Assembly (NCBI GenBank): GCA_029974635.1
Contig: JARKQY010000019.1
Coordinates: 32,863-96,862, forward strand
Length of the DNA stretch: 64,000 nucleotides
DNA from: Bacillota bacterium
Lineage (GTDB): Bacteria; Bacillota; UBA4882; UBA8346
Reading direction: 5' to 3'
Shown here: positions 25,064-35,300 of the stretch, piece after piece
Numbering within the stretch: the stretch's first letter is position 1
Layout: each line of letters starts with the position of its first letter
Program-made: the position numbers and the translations under genes
The notes under the pieces: model-generated
The model's database searches: none
Told to the model about the DNA's origin: nothing
Seen by the model: only the letters and a program-made list of their open reading frames with translations

Positions 25064-26350
25064 TTAATACATATTAGCCCATATTCCATTATAAAGAGAA
25101 TTCACAAATTCAATACCATCCCTATATACATTCAGATTGCCCGCGAAACCTTCAAAAGTGAAATAATGAGATAGATCTACACGAGCATTACGATAATGAG
25201 TTTCAACAAAGTCTAGTTTCATTTGCATATATGCGCCGAATTTACCAGCCCGCATATCATATATGTCTAGACTTAGTAAATGGGTATGTAAAACAGGTTG
25301 CAATTGCATGGCTGCTATAGAGAAATTAAGAGATCGCATGAAAGTTACTTTCATACCTTTAACACCTTTTTGTAACTTAGGACCAATTCCGACAATATTT
25401 TCTCCTTCAACATCCGTTGTGGCAATAATAAGCTGTACTTTGTCAGAATTCAACATAATATCATTCAAAATAAATTCTATTTCACTTCTAATAGTCGACG
25501 AAATAGTTTTATTCTTATTTAGTTCTTTAGAAATCTTAGCGATCCATTTATCAAAAAGAAATGGATTTTGAAACCCTTTGCAACTATATATTATCTTGCC
25601 ACTTCTAATGGATTCTTTCACATCAATAAGATATAAAACCCCATCTTTATATGCTGCAATATCAACTCCAGTTGCGTTTACATTTTTTTGCACACCTACT
25701 ACCGTATAACCTTTTTCAATTAGTTCGTTCTGTAATTTGCGTTCTCCGATAGCATAATATTTCTGGGTATTTGCATTCTCTTTGGCACCATCAGGAGCAT
25801 TATTATTAGAAACAAGTTCAAATGACTCTTTTGATTGACTGGCTTCATCCTGCGGTATTCCTTCCTGTTCTTGCATATAAGCCATATATCTATACAATCC
25901 CGCAAGCCCAGCCTGATACGCTGCTTCATCCGCAGCTTCCTTCCAGTTCTTGATCGTCACAAACAAACTAAACGCACTAGAAATCAACCCTAAAGTAGAA
26001 TCCCCGCTAAGTATCGCCCCGGCATTAATCACAGCTCCGGCTAAACCCCATCCCGACTTCAGTCCAAAGCTAATAGGCGCGTTTAAGCCTTGCGCTACAT
26101 GTCCCGACGGGTCAATGTTGTTAATGGGGTTCTGGCCGCAATATCCATACAAATTCGGGTCGTCAGCTATACTATCTTTACTAATAAATCTTCCAATGCT
26201 CGCATCATACCAACGGGCATTATAATAATAAAGCCCGACATCATCGTCCCAATCCTTCCCGGTAAACCCATCCTCTGTCTCATCCGGGTAAAGTTCTTCC
26301 CTGTCATTCGTCTTAATCCTCTCACCAAATGGGGCAAAGTCTCTCTCCAC
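25064..26350 (-). CDS. Orphan Rhs C-terminal module with PD-(D/E)XK-like nuclease toxin domain
   Basis: The frame has only the end of an Rhs core: FAPFGERI, FTGKDWDDDVGLYYYNARWYDASIGRFISKDSI, NPINNIDPSGHV. After that cleavage-type border comes a linker and a variable tip. The tip contains GERKLQNELIEKGYTVVG and ATGVDIAAYKDGVLYLIDVK, matching the E...D...DxK arrangement of PD-(D/E)XK nucleases. Core similarity continues upstream in frame to about 26465 (LARLNGTIGSNGKKLFYLNDHQGSA) but there is no start or earlier repeat region. It is a displaced, silent tip of the kind that can recombine onto a full Rhs gene; the full-length gene lies 3 kb away. Confidence 0.78.
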   Translation of the reverse strand: MERDFAPFGERIKTNDREELYPDETEDGFTGKDWDDDVGLYYYNARWYDASIGRFISKDSIADDPNLYGYCGQNPINNIDPSGHVAQGLNAPISFGLKSGWGLAGAVINAGAILSGDSTLGLISSAFSLFVTIKNWKEAADEAAYQAGLAGLYRYMAYMQEQEGIPQDEASQSKESFELVSNNNAPDGAKENANTQKYYAIGERKLQNELIEKGYTVVGVQKNVNATGVDIAAYKDGVLYLIDVKESIRSGKIIYSCKGFQNPFLFDKWIAKISKELNKNKTISSTIRSEIEFILNDIMLNSDKVQLIIATTDVEGENIVGIGPKLQKGVKGMKVTFMRSLNFSIAAMQLQPVLHTHLLSLDIYDMRAGKFGAYMQMKLDFVETHYRNARVDLSHYFTFEGFAGNLNVYRDGIEFVNSLYNGIWANMY

Positions 26351-26797
26351 AACCTTATTGCCATTTTCATCCGTGGTAACTAAAGCCGAACCTTGATGGT
26401 CGTTGAGATAGAAGAGTTTCTTTCCGTTACTGCCGATGGTCCCATTTAACCTGGCTAAATGGACTATTATTGATAACGGTAGTGATATAATCGTAGTTGA
26501 CTTTTGCTATGCTTCAAAACGTTAATCCCGGCGCGAAATTTGGACCGGGATTTTTGGTCTTTTAACAGCTGACCTAACAGATTCAATTCTTGCCTACCTT
26601 ATTGGTTCCCGGCGTAGAATTAGGGCTTAAGCTGATCAAACGGCTTTTTGCTGGCTTGATTTGCTCCGGTTAACCGACGCGCCCCCGGCAGACGGCTTCT
26701 TTGAATGGCTAGTTTTTAAAGGCTTCGGCGCGGAGACGGCCTTACACTTAATCAGTTGCCACTACTAATACTTCAACTACAAATACCCGAATATTTT
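26351..26797. other. Gene-free gap: Rhs core remnant and a plus-strand terminator-like hairpin
   Basis: 26351-26465 encodes, on the minus strand, further Rhs core without a start. At 26524-26552 the arms AATCCCGG/CCGGGATT are followed by TTTTTGGTCTTTT on the plus strand, a terminator with no plus-strand gene before it. 26560-26797 is of mixed composition with nothing recognised. Confidence 0.5.
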
Positions 26798-27661
26798 TTA
26801 TCCATTCCAAAATTCTTCTTCTCCATGATATAGTTCCAATAATAATTCTTTATCTTTGTCCCAACTGTAAATTATCGGAATATTAATATCACTATCGGAT
26901 TCAGATATTACAACTTCTTTAGTTCCATCTTCATTGAAATCCATCACAAACAGTATTCTAGGCCAACTTGTATCATAACTAGCACTTTCCCAAAAACTTA
27001 TTGGAATTCTCTTGAACTGCGTTCCTTCCGTAAGGTACATAATAATCGCCGCTCCATCTTTATCATCGAAATTACTTAAAATCAAAATATAATCGTCTTT
27101 CGTGTCTCCATTAATATCAGCACTAATAAACTCTGATATATTTGAAGAAGATAATTTTGGGAAATCTTTTTTTATGTTATCCCAATCTAATATTACAACA
27201 CTTTGAAGCATCTTTTTAATATCTGTCTGCTTTTTTAAAAACTCTTGTTGGATCTGACTATTAAGATTTTCTGGTTTATGTCCTTTGGTTTGTTCAGTAT
27301 TCCAAAAAAATTGTTTGGTTTTATAAACCCCTCTGAAATAGACGTTTTCGTGCGTCTTGTTTGTTGACATAAATAAAGCATAAAAATCCTCTGTAAGCGA
27401 ACTTACTGTTACTTTCCCTTGTAATTTAGGTTTTTCTGTCCTATCAAAGATTTGAAATTCTTGACCTACCCATAAATCTTTTGCAGTTGCTTTACGCCAA
27501 TTCCCATTATAGTCAACAGCAATTTCAGGAACTAAAATACCTTTACTATCATTGTCAAAACGAATAGTACTCAAAACAAAGATTGGTTTGTTATCAGCAA
27601 CTATTATAGTACTTAAAAATATCTGCATCATAAGTAAAACAAAAAATCTTTTTCTAATCAT
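26798..27661 (-). CDS. Secreted protein with FG-GAP/EF-hand-like repeats
   Basis: A 287-residue protein with a signal peptide (basic start, then VLLMMQIFLSTIIVA). The C-terminal half has two integrin-like calcium loops: SADINGDTKDDYILIL and MDFNEDGTKEVVISE. The middle is charged and unrecognised. GGAGG precedes the ATG. It stands between the orphan Rhs tip and the IS3 remnant, on the same strand as the toxin genes. It might be an exported accessory or immunity protein; function unknown. Confidence 0.6.
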   Translation of the reverse strand: MIRKRFFVLLMMQIFLSTIIVADNKPIFVLSTIRFDNDSKGILVPEIAVDYNGNWRKATAKDLWVGQEFQIFDRTEKPKLQGKVTVSSLTEDFYALFMSTNKTHENVYFRGVYKTKQFFWNTEQTKGHKPENLNSQIQQEFLKKQTDIKKMLQSVVILDWDNIKKDFPKLSSSNISEFISADINGDTKDDYILILSNFDDKDGAAIIMYLTEGTQFKRIPISFWESASYDTSWPRILFVMDFNEDGTKEVVISESDSDINIPIIYSWDKDKELLLELYHGEEEFWNG

Positions 27662-27756
27662 TTACTTAACCTCCAATTTCGCATTAAAACGAATTAATGG
27701 GTCTATTCTAGTGCCAATTCCCTTACCCCAACTATCTGAAGTATTAAGCTCCTTGT

Positions 27757-27987
27757 CGTACCCCAAACAAAAATGCCCATATCGAGTCGTTCCATAGCAT
27801 TCTGGAAGATGATTGTTTGTCAAGGTACGAGTTTAAAACTTATGCCGAAGTCTGTGAGAAGGTATCAAATTATTTAAAGTTCTACAATAAGATTCGAATC
27901 CATGGAAGTATACGGGATATGGCTCCGGAAGCCTTTTATTATGAAAGTCAAAGAAAATCTATGAAAATTGCAGAGATAAGACTATAG
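27757..27987 (+). pseudogene. IS3-family transposase, C-terminal remnant
   Basis: The plus strand encodes NKNAHIESFHSILEDDCLSRYEF...KVSNYLKFYNKIRIHGSIRDMAPEAFY up to TAG at 27987. This is the end of the rve/DDE domain of IS3-type OrfB, including the catalytic glutamate (IES). The preceding two-thirds and the first gene are missing. AAGTTAAGGGGTTAACCC just downstream may be the old terminal repeat. Confidence 0.8.
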
Positions 27988-28062
27988 TCTCCAAAGTTAA
28001 GGGGTTAACCCGTATTTCCCCTAATCTCGAATATATTCATCTGCTCTTCATCTCGTGTGTTA

Positions 28063-28106
28063 AAGAAACAGGGCTGTCTTGTTTGATTGAGACAGCCCTG
28101 TTTCTT
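28063..28106. terminator. Bidirectional terminator
   Basis: Perfect 17-bp arms (AAGAAACAGGGCTGTCT and inverse) with a 10-nt loop. It overlaps the stop codon of the minus-strand gene at 28106-29272 and is the natural end of the giant minus-strand run. Confidence 0.85.
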
Positions 28107-29272
28107 CATTTAAAGTCAGCATCTAATCCAGAAAGGCAAGTATCATCATATTTTACTCCCTTGTAAACCTCATCAATTATTAATTTTACCGTCCTTGATC
28201 TCTTATTAACCTTGATTGTCTGCGGTTTCATTGTATCTTTTAAGGAAATCTTAGTTTTGCCGCCATCAGAAAATATTAACGTAGCTGTTTTAATTCGGTT
28301 GTTGTTATTGAATGTTACGTCATTCTTAGCAAATCCGTTAGTCAAGGTTAAACTGCTTATTTGAACAGGAGCGTCAAAGCTAAGTTCTACCCATTGCCCA
28401 ATTTGACTATTCTTGCCAACTGGAACCCATGTGGTCGATGGGTCGTCGTCGATTAAGTTTTTAACACTGTAGAGTCTTGTATTTTCTAACTTGGCTGATG
28501 ATGTTTTATAGGCAATAACATTTTTTATGACTGTACCGTACATTTTATCAGGAATATAAATCATTTTTAAAGCCATTACTCCCATTCTATTTGCAGCCAA
28601 TAGAGCTTCAATTCTATCCGTTTTTTGAGATAGAACTTGAGTATACATCTCACGCGCTTTCGCTATATCGCCTGAAACTTCGAGATTTAATCCAGCATAA
28701 GTGATGAATCTTATAGCATTGTCCTTAGATACATTTTGCAATAGACTTTCCAATGATATTTCACCTGCTAGATATTTTTCTAATTCTAGGTTAACATTTC
28801 TGTCGGCATTTAAAGCTATCATCTCTTTAAAATATCTGCGTTTTTCCAATAATGGTACATTGTCAAGCAATTTAAAGTATCCTAGGTTTCTTAAATTCAA
28901 ATTCCGCCCTTTAATCACACTAATTCGTTGAAGAATTTCTAAATAAGTGCTAGCATAACCATCAAAGTAGCCTTCATTGGTTCTCCAATACCATTCTGCG
29001 GCATGAGTATATTTACCAAGCATACGGTAAGAATCGGCTACCAAGTTCCTCGCACGAACAATATTTGATTCAGTAATATTGTCATAAGTTCCTTTTGCTT
29101 TTCCACTGTCAATTACTTCAATGGCTGGCATCAATTCTTTTATAGTGGAGTCGTATTTCCCTGTTTCATATAGAAAATCACATTTTAGCACCATTTCATT
29201 GAAATCGCTAACAGCTAAGACATTGGCACCGATTGAGAACAGAAGCATAGTTATTATCAGAATTCTTTTCAC
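28106..29272 (-). CDS. Exported TPR protein with C-terminal NADase-type glycan-binding-like domain
   Basis: A 388-residue protein with a signal peptide (IITMLLFSIGANVLA). Residues about 25-240 are helical TPR-like repeats (NLVADSYRMLGKYTHAAEWYW, SGDIAKAREMYTQVL). The C-terminus (about 265-385) is a discoidin-like sandwich: NLIDDDPSTTWVPVGKN, GQWVELSFDAPVQISSLTLTNGF, as in NADase-type glycan-binding domains. GTG start with AAGGAGAG. It lies 40 bp after the giant Rhs gene, where the immunity gene should be. An exported, glycan-binding protein would suit protection against a wall-acting tip; this is inference. Confidence 0.72.
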   Translation of the reverse strand: MKRILIITMLLFSIGANVLAVSDFNEMVLKCDFLYETGKYDSTIKELMPAIEVIDSGKAKGTYDNITESNIVRARNLVADSYRMLGKYTHAAEWYWRTNEGYFDGYASTYLEILQRISVIKGRNLNLRNLGYFKLLDNVPLLEKRRYFKEMIALNADRNVNLELEKYLAGEISLESLLQNVSKDNAIRFITYAGLNLEVSGDIAKAREMYTQVLSQKTDRIEALLAANRMGVMALKMIYIPDKMYGTVIKNVIAYKTSSAKLENTRLYSVKNLIDDDPSTTWVPVGKNSQIGQWVELSFDAPVQISSLTLTNGFAKNDVTFNNNNRIKTATLIFSDGGKTKISLKDTMKPQTIKVNKRSRTVKLIIDEVYKGVKYDDTCLSGLDADFK

Positions 29273-29312
29273 AGCTAATCTCTCCTTCTCAATTATGATT
29301 CGCTAGTTTTAA

Positions 29313-32300
29313 TTACGGCCTTACTAAATAATAGTACCCAATAAAGGCTCCATCCTTTAATGAATCCAGCTTCATTGCATTACTAAACTCGTTCCAATTT
29401 GCGCCATTCAATCCAGGCTTAACGGTTTGACAACCCATTGAACCTCTATTAGTGTTGCTATCGCCACTATGAATCTCAATGCCTGTAGCAAACGGAGTAT
29501 TATAGTTCGGATTCGCTGTACCTGGTATTACCTTCCCTTGATCATCTAATTTCCCTGGATATGGATTAAGCCCTTCTGTTGGAGTTTTCCATAACAAATC
29601 TGCAGTCATGTTTACACCGACTGCGGCATACAAAGTAGGATCACCTTTATGATGCATTTTGGTCATAATAAGTGGTTCTCCAGTAGTTTCTGCAATAGTT
29701 GCATATGCAGATTTATTTGGTAAGCTACTTCCTTGCCATGCTCCAATTGCTCCTTGTTTTGTTGTAGCAATCATCAACGCGCCAAAAGGATCGTCTGTAA
29801 AATTATTCTTATTTGTATTAATAAATCCTTCGGTTGTTATTATATTAGTTTGCTTGTCCCCTTCTTCTCCACTCTTAAAGGTAATAGTCTTATCAACAGT
29901 ATTACTTTTATCACTTGATACAAAGGTATATGTCTGGCTAAATCCATCCGAATCGCTATTTTTAGTTACTATTGTAACTTCTCCCGCATCGCTCATAAAC
30001 ATTTGGGTTGTTTCAGACGCGACCAGTTTATTCTTCTTATAAGTTTGAGTGACTTTTTCTTTATAGCTTACTCCATCAATGCCAGTATCAGCAGCCGAGA
30101 CTGTTCTTTCGTAACTAATGGTATAGTTCCCAGAAATCTTGCTATATAAGACTTTTACTCCTTCTAGTCCGCTTAAGGTATTTACAAATGAGTTAAAAGC
30201 TGAAGCAACTTTTGCTAATTTGGGGTCTATAGCGCCTAATAAATTCATATATTTCCCAACTTTACTTAATCCACTCATAACTTTATCCAGTCCGCCAATC
30301 GTGAAATGTCCTGTTGGGTCTATACTATTTACTGGATTATTAGCTACATACACGTACTCATTTGGATTTAGCGGATCAGCCATGTTATCTTCCGTTATAA
30401 ACCGCCCGATCTCAGGGTCATAAAATCTGGCATTGTAGTAATAAATCCCAATATCTTCGTCATATTCTTTCCCTGTAAACTCGTCCTCTATATCTTCCGT
30501 ATTTAAAATTTCGTCATCGATTGAATTAATCCTTGTTCCGAAAGGCGAATGGTCTTTTTGAGTAACAATGTTTCCATTTTTATCTGTGATGACCATAGCT
30601 GAGCCTTGGTGGTCATTGGCATAAAAGTACTTGGCCCCGGAACTGCCGATGGTTCCATCGACTCTGGCTAACTTGGTAATGCCGACATAGACAAATGAAA
30701 ATTCTTTGCCGCTTGTAAATTCCTTTTTATAGCCTACTTCGCCATTCAACAGCGGCACATAATGAACTTTTCCCTTGCTTCCAGTCTTTTCAACCCTAAA
30801 TCCATTGGGGTCGTATACGTAACTGCTGACAACAACACCGTTTTTCTTAACTTGCTCTAGCTGGTTCAATAAGTCATACGCATATTCCCATGTATCAACC
30901 GTATTTCCCTTCGTTACAACCTTCGAAGTTAGATTTCCATTAAGGTCATAAGTATGGTCAATCCGTTCGGTCTCGTCGCTCTTAACCTTTGCCTTCAACC
31001 GATTGCTATTCGCGTAATACTCGTAACTCCACCCGTATTCCTTCCGAAGCAAAATCCTTTCACTTAACCGGTTGCCCCCATTGTCATAACCATAAGTCTC
31101 AGTCCTGGCCGCCATCTTCTGGTATACCGTCACCAGCTTCTCCGGCGAGTTGTAAAACTCCGCCCGATCCATTGGTTGCTGTAAATAATTTAGATCATCA
31201 TAGTTGCAGTGTATCTTGATCCGGTTAGTATTCAATATCGGCGTAAACTTAATAGTAATCTTCCCTTGATCGTCCTTGTTTCCGACCCATTTACTCCGGT
31301 CAAGCTTGGTATAGAAGAAACCGCTTAAATAGTAGACCTCAATCTGGTCGAGAGGAACTCTATGACCAGTCTGTTCGGGGGTCAACTCCACCCGGCAGAT
31401 GTTTTGAGCGTCGGTTTGCAGATCCAGGATTAAACTCCGGGCGGAGTAGTCCAGTTTTACCTGGGTTAGCTCTGTGACATCTTGCTCCGGCTCTTTCGTC
31501 CCGGCATAATCCTTGTCGGCCGTACCCATCAGCATATCGGCCTTGGTGAACTTGTCCTCGAAAACTCCGTGAATAGTGGCTTGTTTTAATCGATTTACTT
31601 TATCATATACGTAACTATTGTCATTACGCCGAATGATATTATTGGCGTTATCAAAGGCATAGGTCAGGCTTAAGATATTATCTCCGAAAACTTTGGCGGT
31701 ATTAATCCCCGTAATCCGGCCATTATCATCCCGTTGGTAGGTTGTTGTAATTCCATTATTGGTCTTTATAGATTCTAACGCGCTGTTATCATCATACGTA
31801 AATCCTGGAGTGTCCTTTGTCCCGGCGAATCCCGGTATTCCTATCAACCGTCCCATTTTGTCGTAATCATAAGTTAACCAGCCGGTTGAATTAGGGTAAC
31901 GAATTCCCGTCATCTGCCCCATGATGTCATATTGATACTCGGTGGTATACCTAGTCCCGTCCGGCAGCACCTGGGCGACTTTACTGATCCTGTTGAACGG
32001 ATCGCTGTCATAATTGCCATCAGCATCGTTATAGACAAGTTTAACCTGCCCATTATCGGCTTCTTTTACATTCCCGACGATATCATATTGATAACTCAAA
32101 GACTGCATCCTGCTGCCATTCTGTAAATTGCTTTGCAACACCCGGTACATATCGTCATACTCGAACCTGGCTTCCGTACCCCTCGGATCTTTCTTATAGG
32201 TTACATTCCCCGCCGCATCATAATCAAAATACCGGCTTTGTCCCAAGGAATCCACTGTCCGAAGCGGCATCCCCAGTTCGTTGAGGAAGAATTTCGTTAC

Positions 32301-35300
32301 TAAATTATTGGCCGATACTTGTTTGGTCATCCGGCCATCCCGGTTATAGTAATAGTGACTGGTATTTCCCTCTCCGTCCGTGACTGATTCCAGGCGGTTT
32401 AGGGCGTCATAACTGCTGTTGGTCTCGTTATAAACTCCATCAATCACTTGGACTATGTTCCCGTTATTGTCATACCTATTCTGAACCGTGTTCCCTTCCG
32501 GGAAGACTATGCGTACCAAACGATTCAAGGCATCATAAACGTACTCAGTCTTGTTGCCTTTATTGTCATATACAAACCGCTTATTCCCCACCCCATCATA
32601 TTCAAAACTGGCGGTATAAGTCTTCCCGTTCAAGCTCTGGCTCTGGGAAACCAATCTATTCCTGCCGTCATAGACATAAGTAATCACTTGTCCGTTGGCC
32701 TTGATCTCAGTTGTACAATTGCCGTTATAATCATACTCGAACCGGATCACCGGGTTATCTCCCGGATTCTCCGGATCACTTGGCGGCGTCTTATCCGGCA
32801 ATACCGCCTTCACCACCCGATATAAATCATCATAGAAGTACCAGGCCGTAAAGGAGTTGGGAACCGCACCCGGCATATTGCCGCGCGGATCGGTCTCGGT
32901 TAGCTTATTGCCAACCAAATCATAGGTGAATGAACTCACGCCGCCGTTAAGATCGATCTTCCGCTTCAGCCAGCCTCGGGCGGTGTATTCAAACCGGGTA
33001 CTTTTGCCGTTGGCATCGATGACCTCAACTTTGTTCCCGGCCAAATCATGGAAAGTCTTGGTTACGGCAGTCTTTTTCACACTGTCTTTCACTGTGAAAC
33101 TGGTTGTAATACGGATTTCCCGGTTCATCTCGTCGTATTCGCGGATCACTGACGAACCGAGCGGTGCAATTTCTTTCACCAAATTGCCTTCATCGTCATA
33201 CTCGTAGCTATATAGGGGACTGCTAGACGTTGTATTTGAGGCGTTCGGATCATTTAAAACATATACCGCCGGAAGAGTCTTTTTAACCAATTGGTTCAAA
33301 TCATCATATTCAAACACTGTGGTATTATTCCGGCCATCGGTATCCGCAACCTTATTGCCCAAGGAATCATAGCTGCAACTGATCCGGTACCCCTCTTCAT
33401 TCCCCAGTCCCAGGTCCTGCGAAATTACCCGGTCCACCGCGTCTTTTTGGATCAAGGTGTCATGGCCGTTTTCATCAGTTACCGTCACTGAATTGGCCAC
33501 ATCATTATAATCGTAATATTTATACGGATTATCCGCCAAAACGGCGGTATCGTCCGGATAGATCACCTTCTTCAAACGGTTCGTTTCATCATACTGATAA
33601 ACAGTGGTGTACTTATAGGCCTCATCCGGATTGGCCGTTCCGTTGGGGCTGACGATGGCCGTAATATTGCCCACATCGTCGTATTCCACCCTGACCCGGG
33701 AATAAACATAAGGAATGAAACCCAGCGACTTCTTAAACTTGCGGATCTCCACCAGATGCTCGAAAGAGTCGTAGACGTAGTCGGTCCGGTTGCCTTTGGG
33801 GTCGGTTACGGTGGTGGTCCGGCCGGCGTCATCATAGCTGTTGGTTTGAAACGGGTTGTTGCTCCGGTGGCCGCCGCGGTCGATAGCTCCGGTAAGAACA
33901 GTAGGACGGAACTCAGGCAAGTCGTCGTCATCCGGCAGCACCGTTTGAACCGGCCGGCCCAGCACATCCTGGCTGTACTCGGTCACAAAACCCCGGGCGT
34001 CTTTTTCCCAGCGTTTTTGATAAGTTTCCGGTTCGTAACCCACTTCTCGCAACACCAGATTATTTCGAACTTGGCCGTTGGCGTCGGTCAATTTCTTGAG
34101 GACGACCTTGGTCAGTAAAGCGTTCTGATACGTGGCGGAATATTCGAACTCCGTCTCAGTCCCCCGCGGACTCGACATCTTGACCACATTCCCGGCGGCA
34201 TCGTATTGATAGCCCGTCGTCAGCCAGCGGCTTCCGTAGCGGACAGCCTTCTCCCGGAGATTACCGTTAGGGTCGAACTTATAGTAAGTCTGCTGGGCGA
34301 TGGTTTTGGAGCCGTTTTTGTTCAGCACCAGTTCGCCGGTGCGGGCGTCGTGAATAGCGGCGGCAATGGTTTGCGGACCGTAGGGCGAGGCCAGGGCCAG
34401 TTGGTTATTGATGGCCGGAGCGTTGGTGTTGGCATAAGTGTAATACGCCTCAACCTCTGTCTTGGAGTTCCACTGGCGGATGATATTGCCCCAGTTGTCA
34501 TAGGCGAAAGTCTGGATGGTCCGGCGGCCTCCGGTCTCATCGACGATCCGGGTCGGGGCCTCCAGCCCGGCGTCAAACTCCAGGACCGCGTGGGACGAGA
34601 TGAGCCGGTCATGTTCGCCGTAGACCATCTGGGCGGTAAGCATGGAAGCGCCTTCGTCCACGCTGTTGGAGTAACGGCTGAAAACCATTTTGGTCTTGCG
34701 TTTCCCTTCGGTCACCGTGCAGTTGGTTACCGTGGGCGCTTGATCGTTGGCAAATGTAATATTATACTCGACTTTGGTCTCCTTGGTAAAGGCGGAGCCA
34801 ATCTCCTTCAAGCCGGTGGCCTTATAGAAGTCGTACCAGATCACACTGTAAGCCAAATCCTGCGCCAGGTAGTGAACGGCGTCGTATTTGGTATATTCGA
34901 AAGTATATTTCCCGCCGAAGGGCGTCGTTACATCAGTAAGGTAATACACTGTATCGGATCGTCCGAAGGGAATCATCCCCACAACAAGGCTTATCCAACC
35001 AGCGGGACCAGTCATGATAGCTTGAATAATACTGACTGCGCTGATGCTTGAAGAAGCGGACTCCATGGTATAGGCCTTATAGCCGTAGTTCGTTCGCTGG
35101 ACTCCCCCGTTATCCGCCCATTTCAATTCATCATTCTCATACTGATAAGTCACCGTCTTGCCCGCGCCCTTGATGGAAGCGATCATGTTCCCGGTATAGG
35201 TAAAGTCAATCTTCCGGCCCACGGAGTCGGTAATATAATCAATCTGCTTCCCGTTGTAGCTAAAGGTGATCTGGGCGCTCCCCAACCGGTTCACCACCCG

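Noticed and set aside
26524..26552. Plus-strand terminator as proof of a plus-strand gene at 26.4 kb
   Set aside because: No plus-strand frame with coding character precedes it; it may be left over from deleted DNA.
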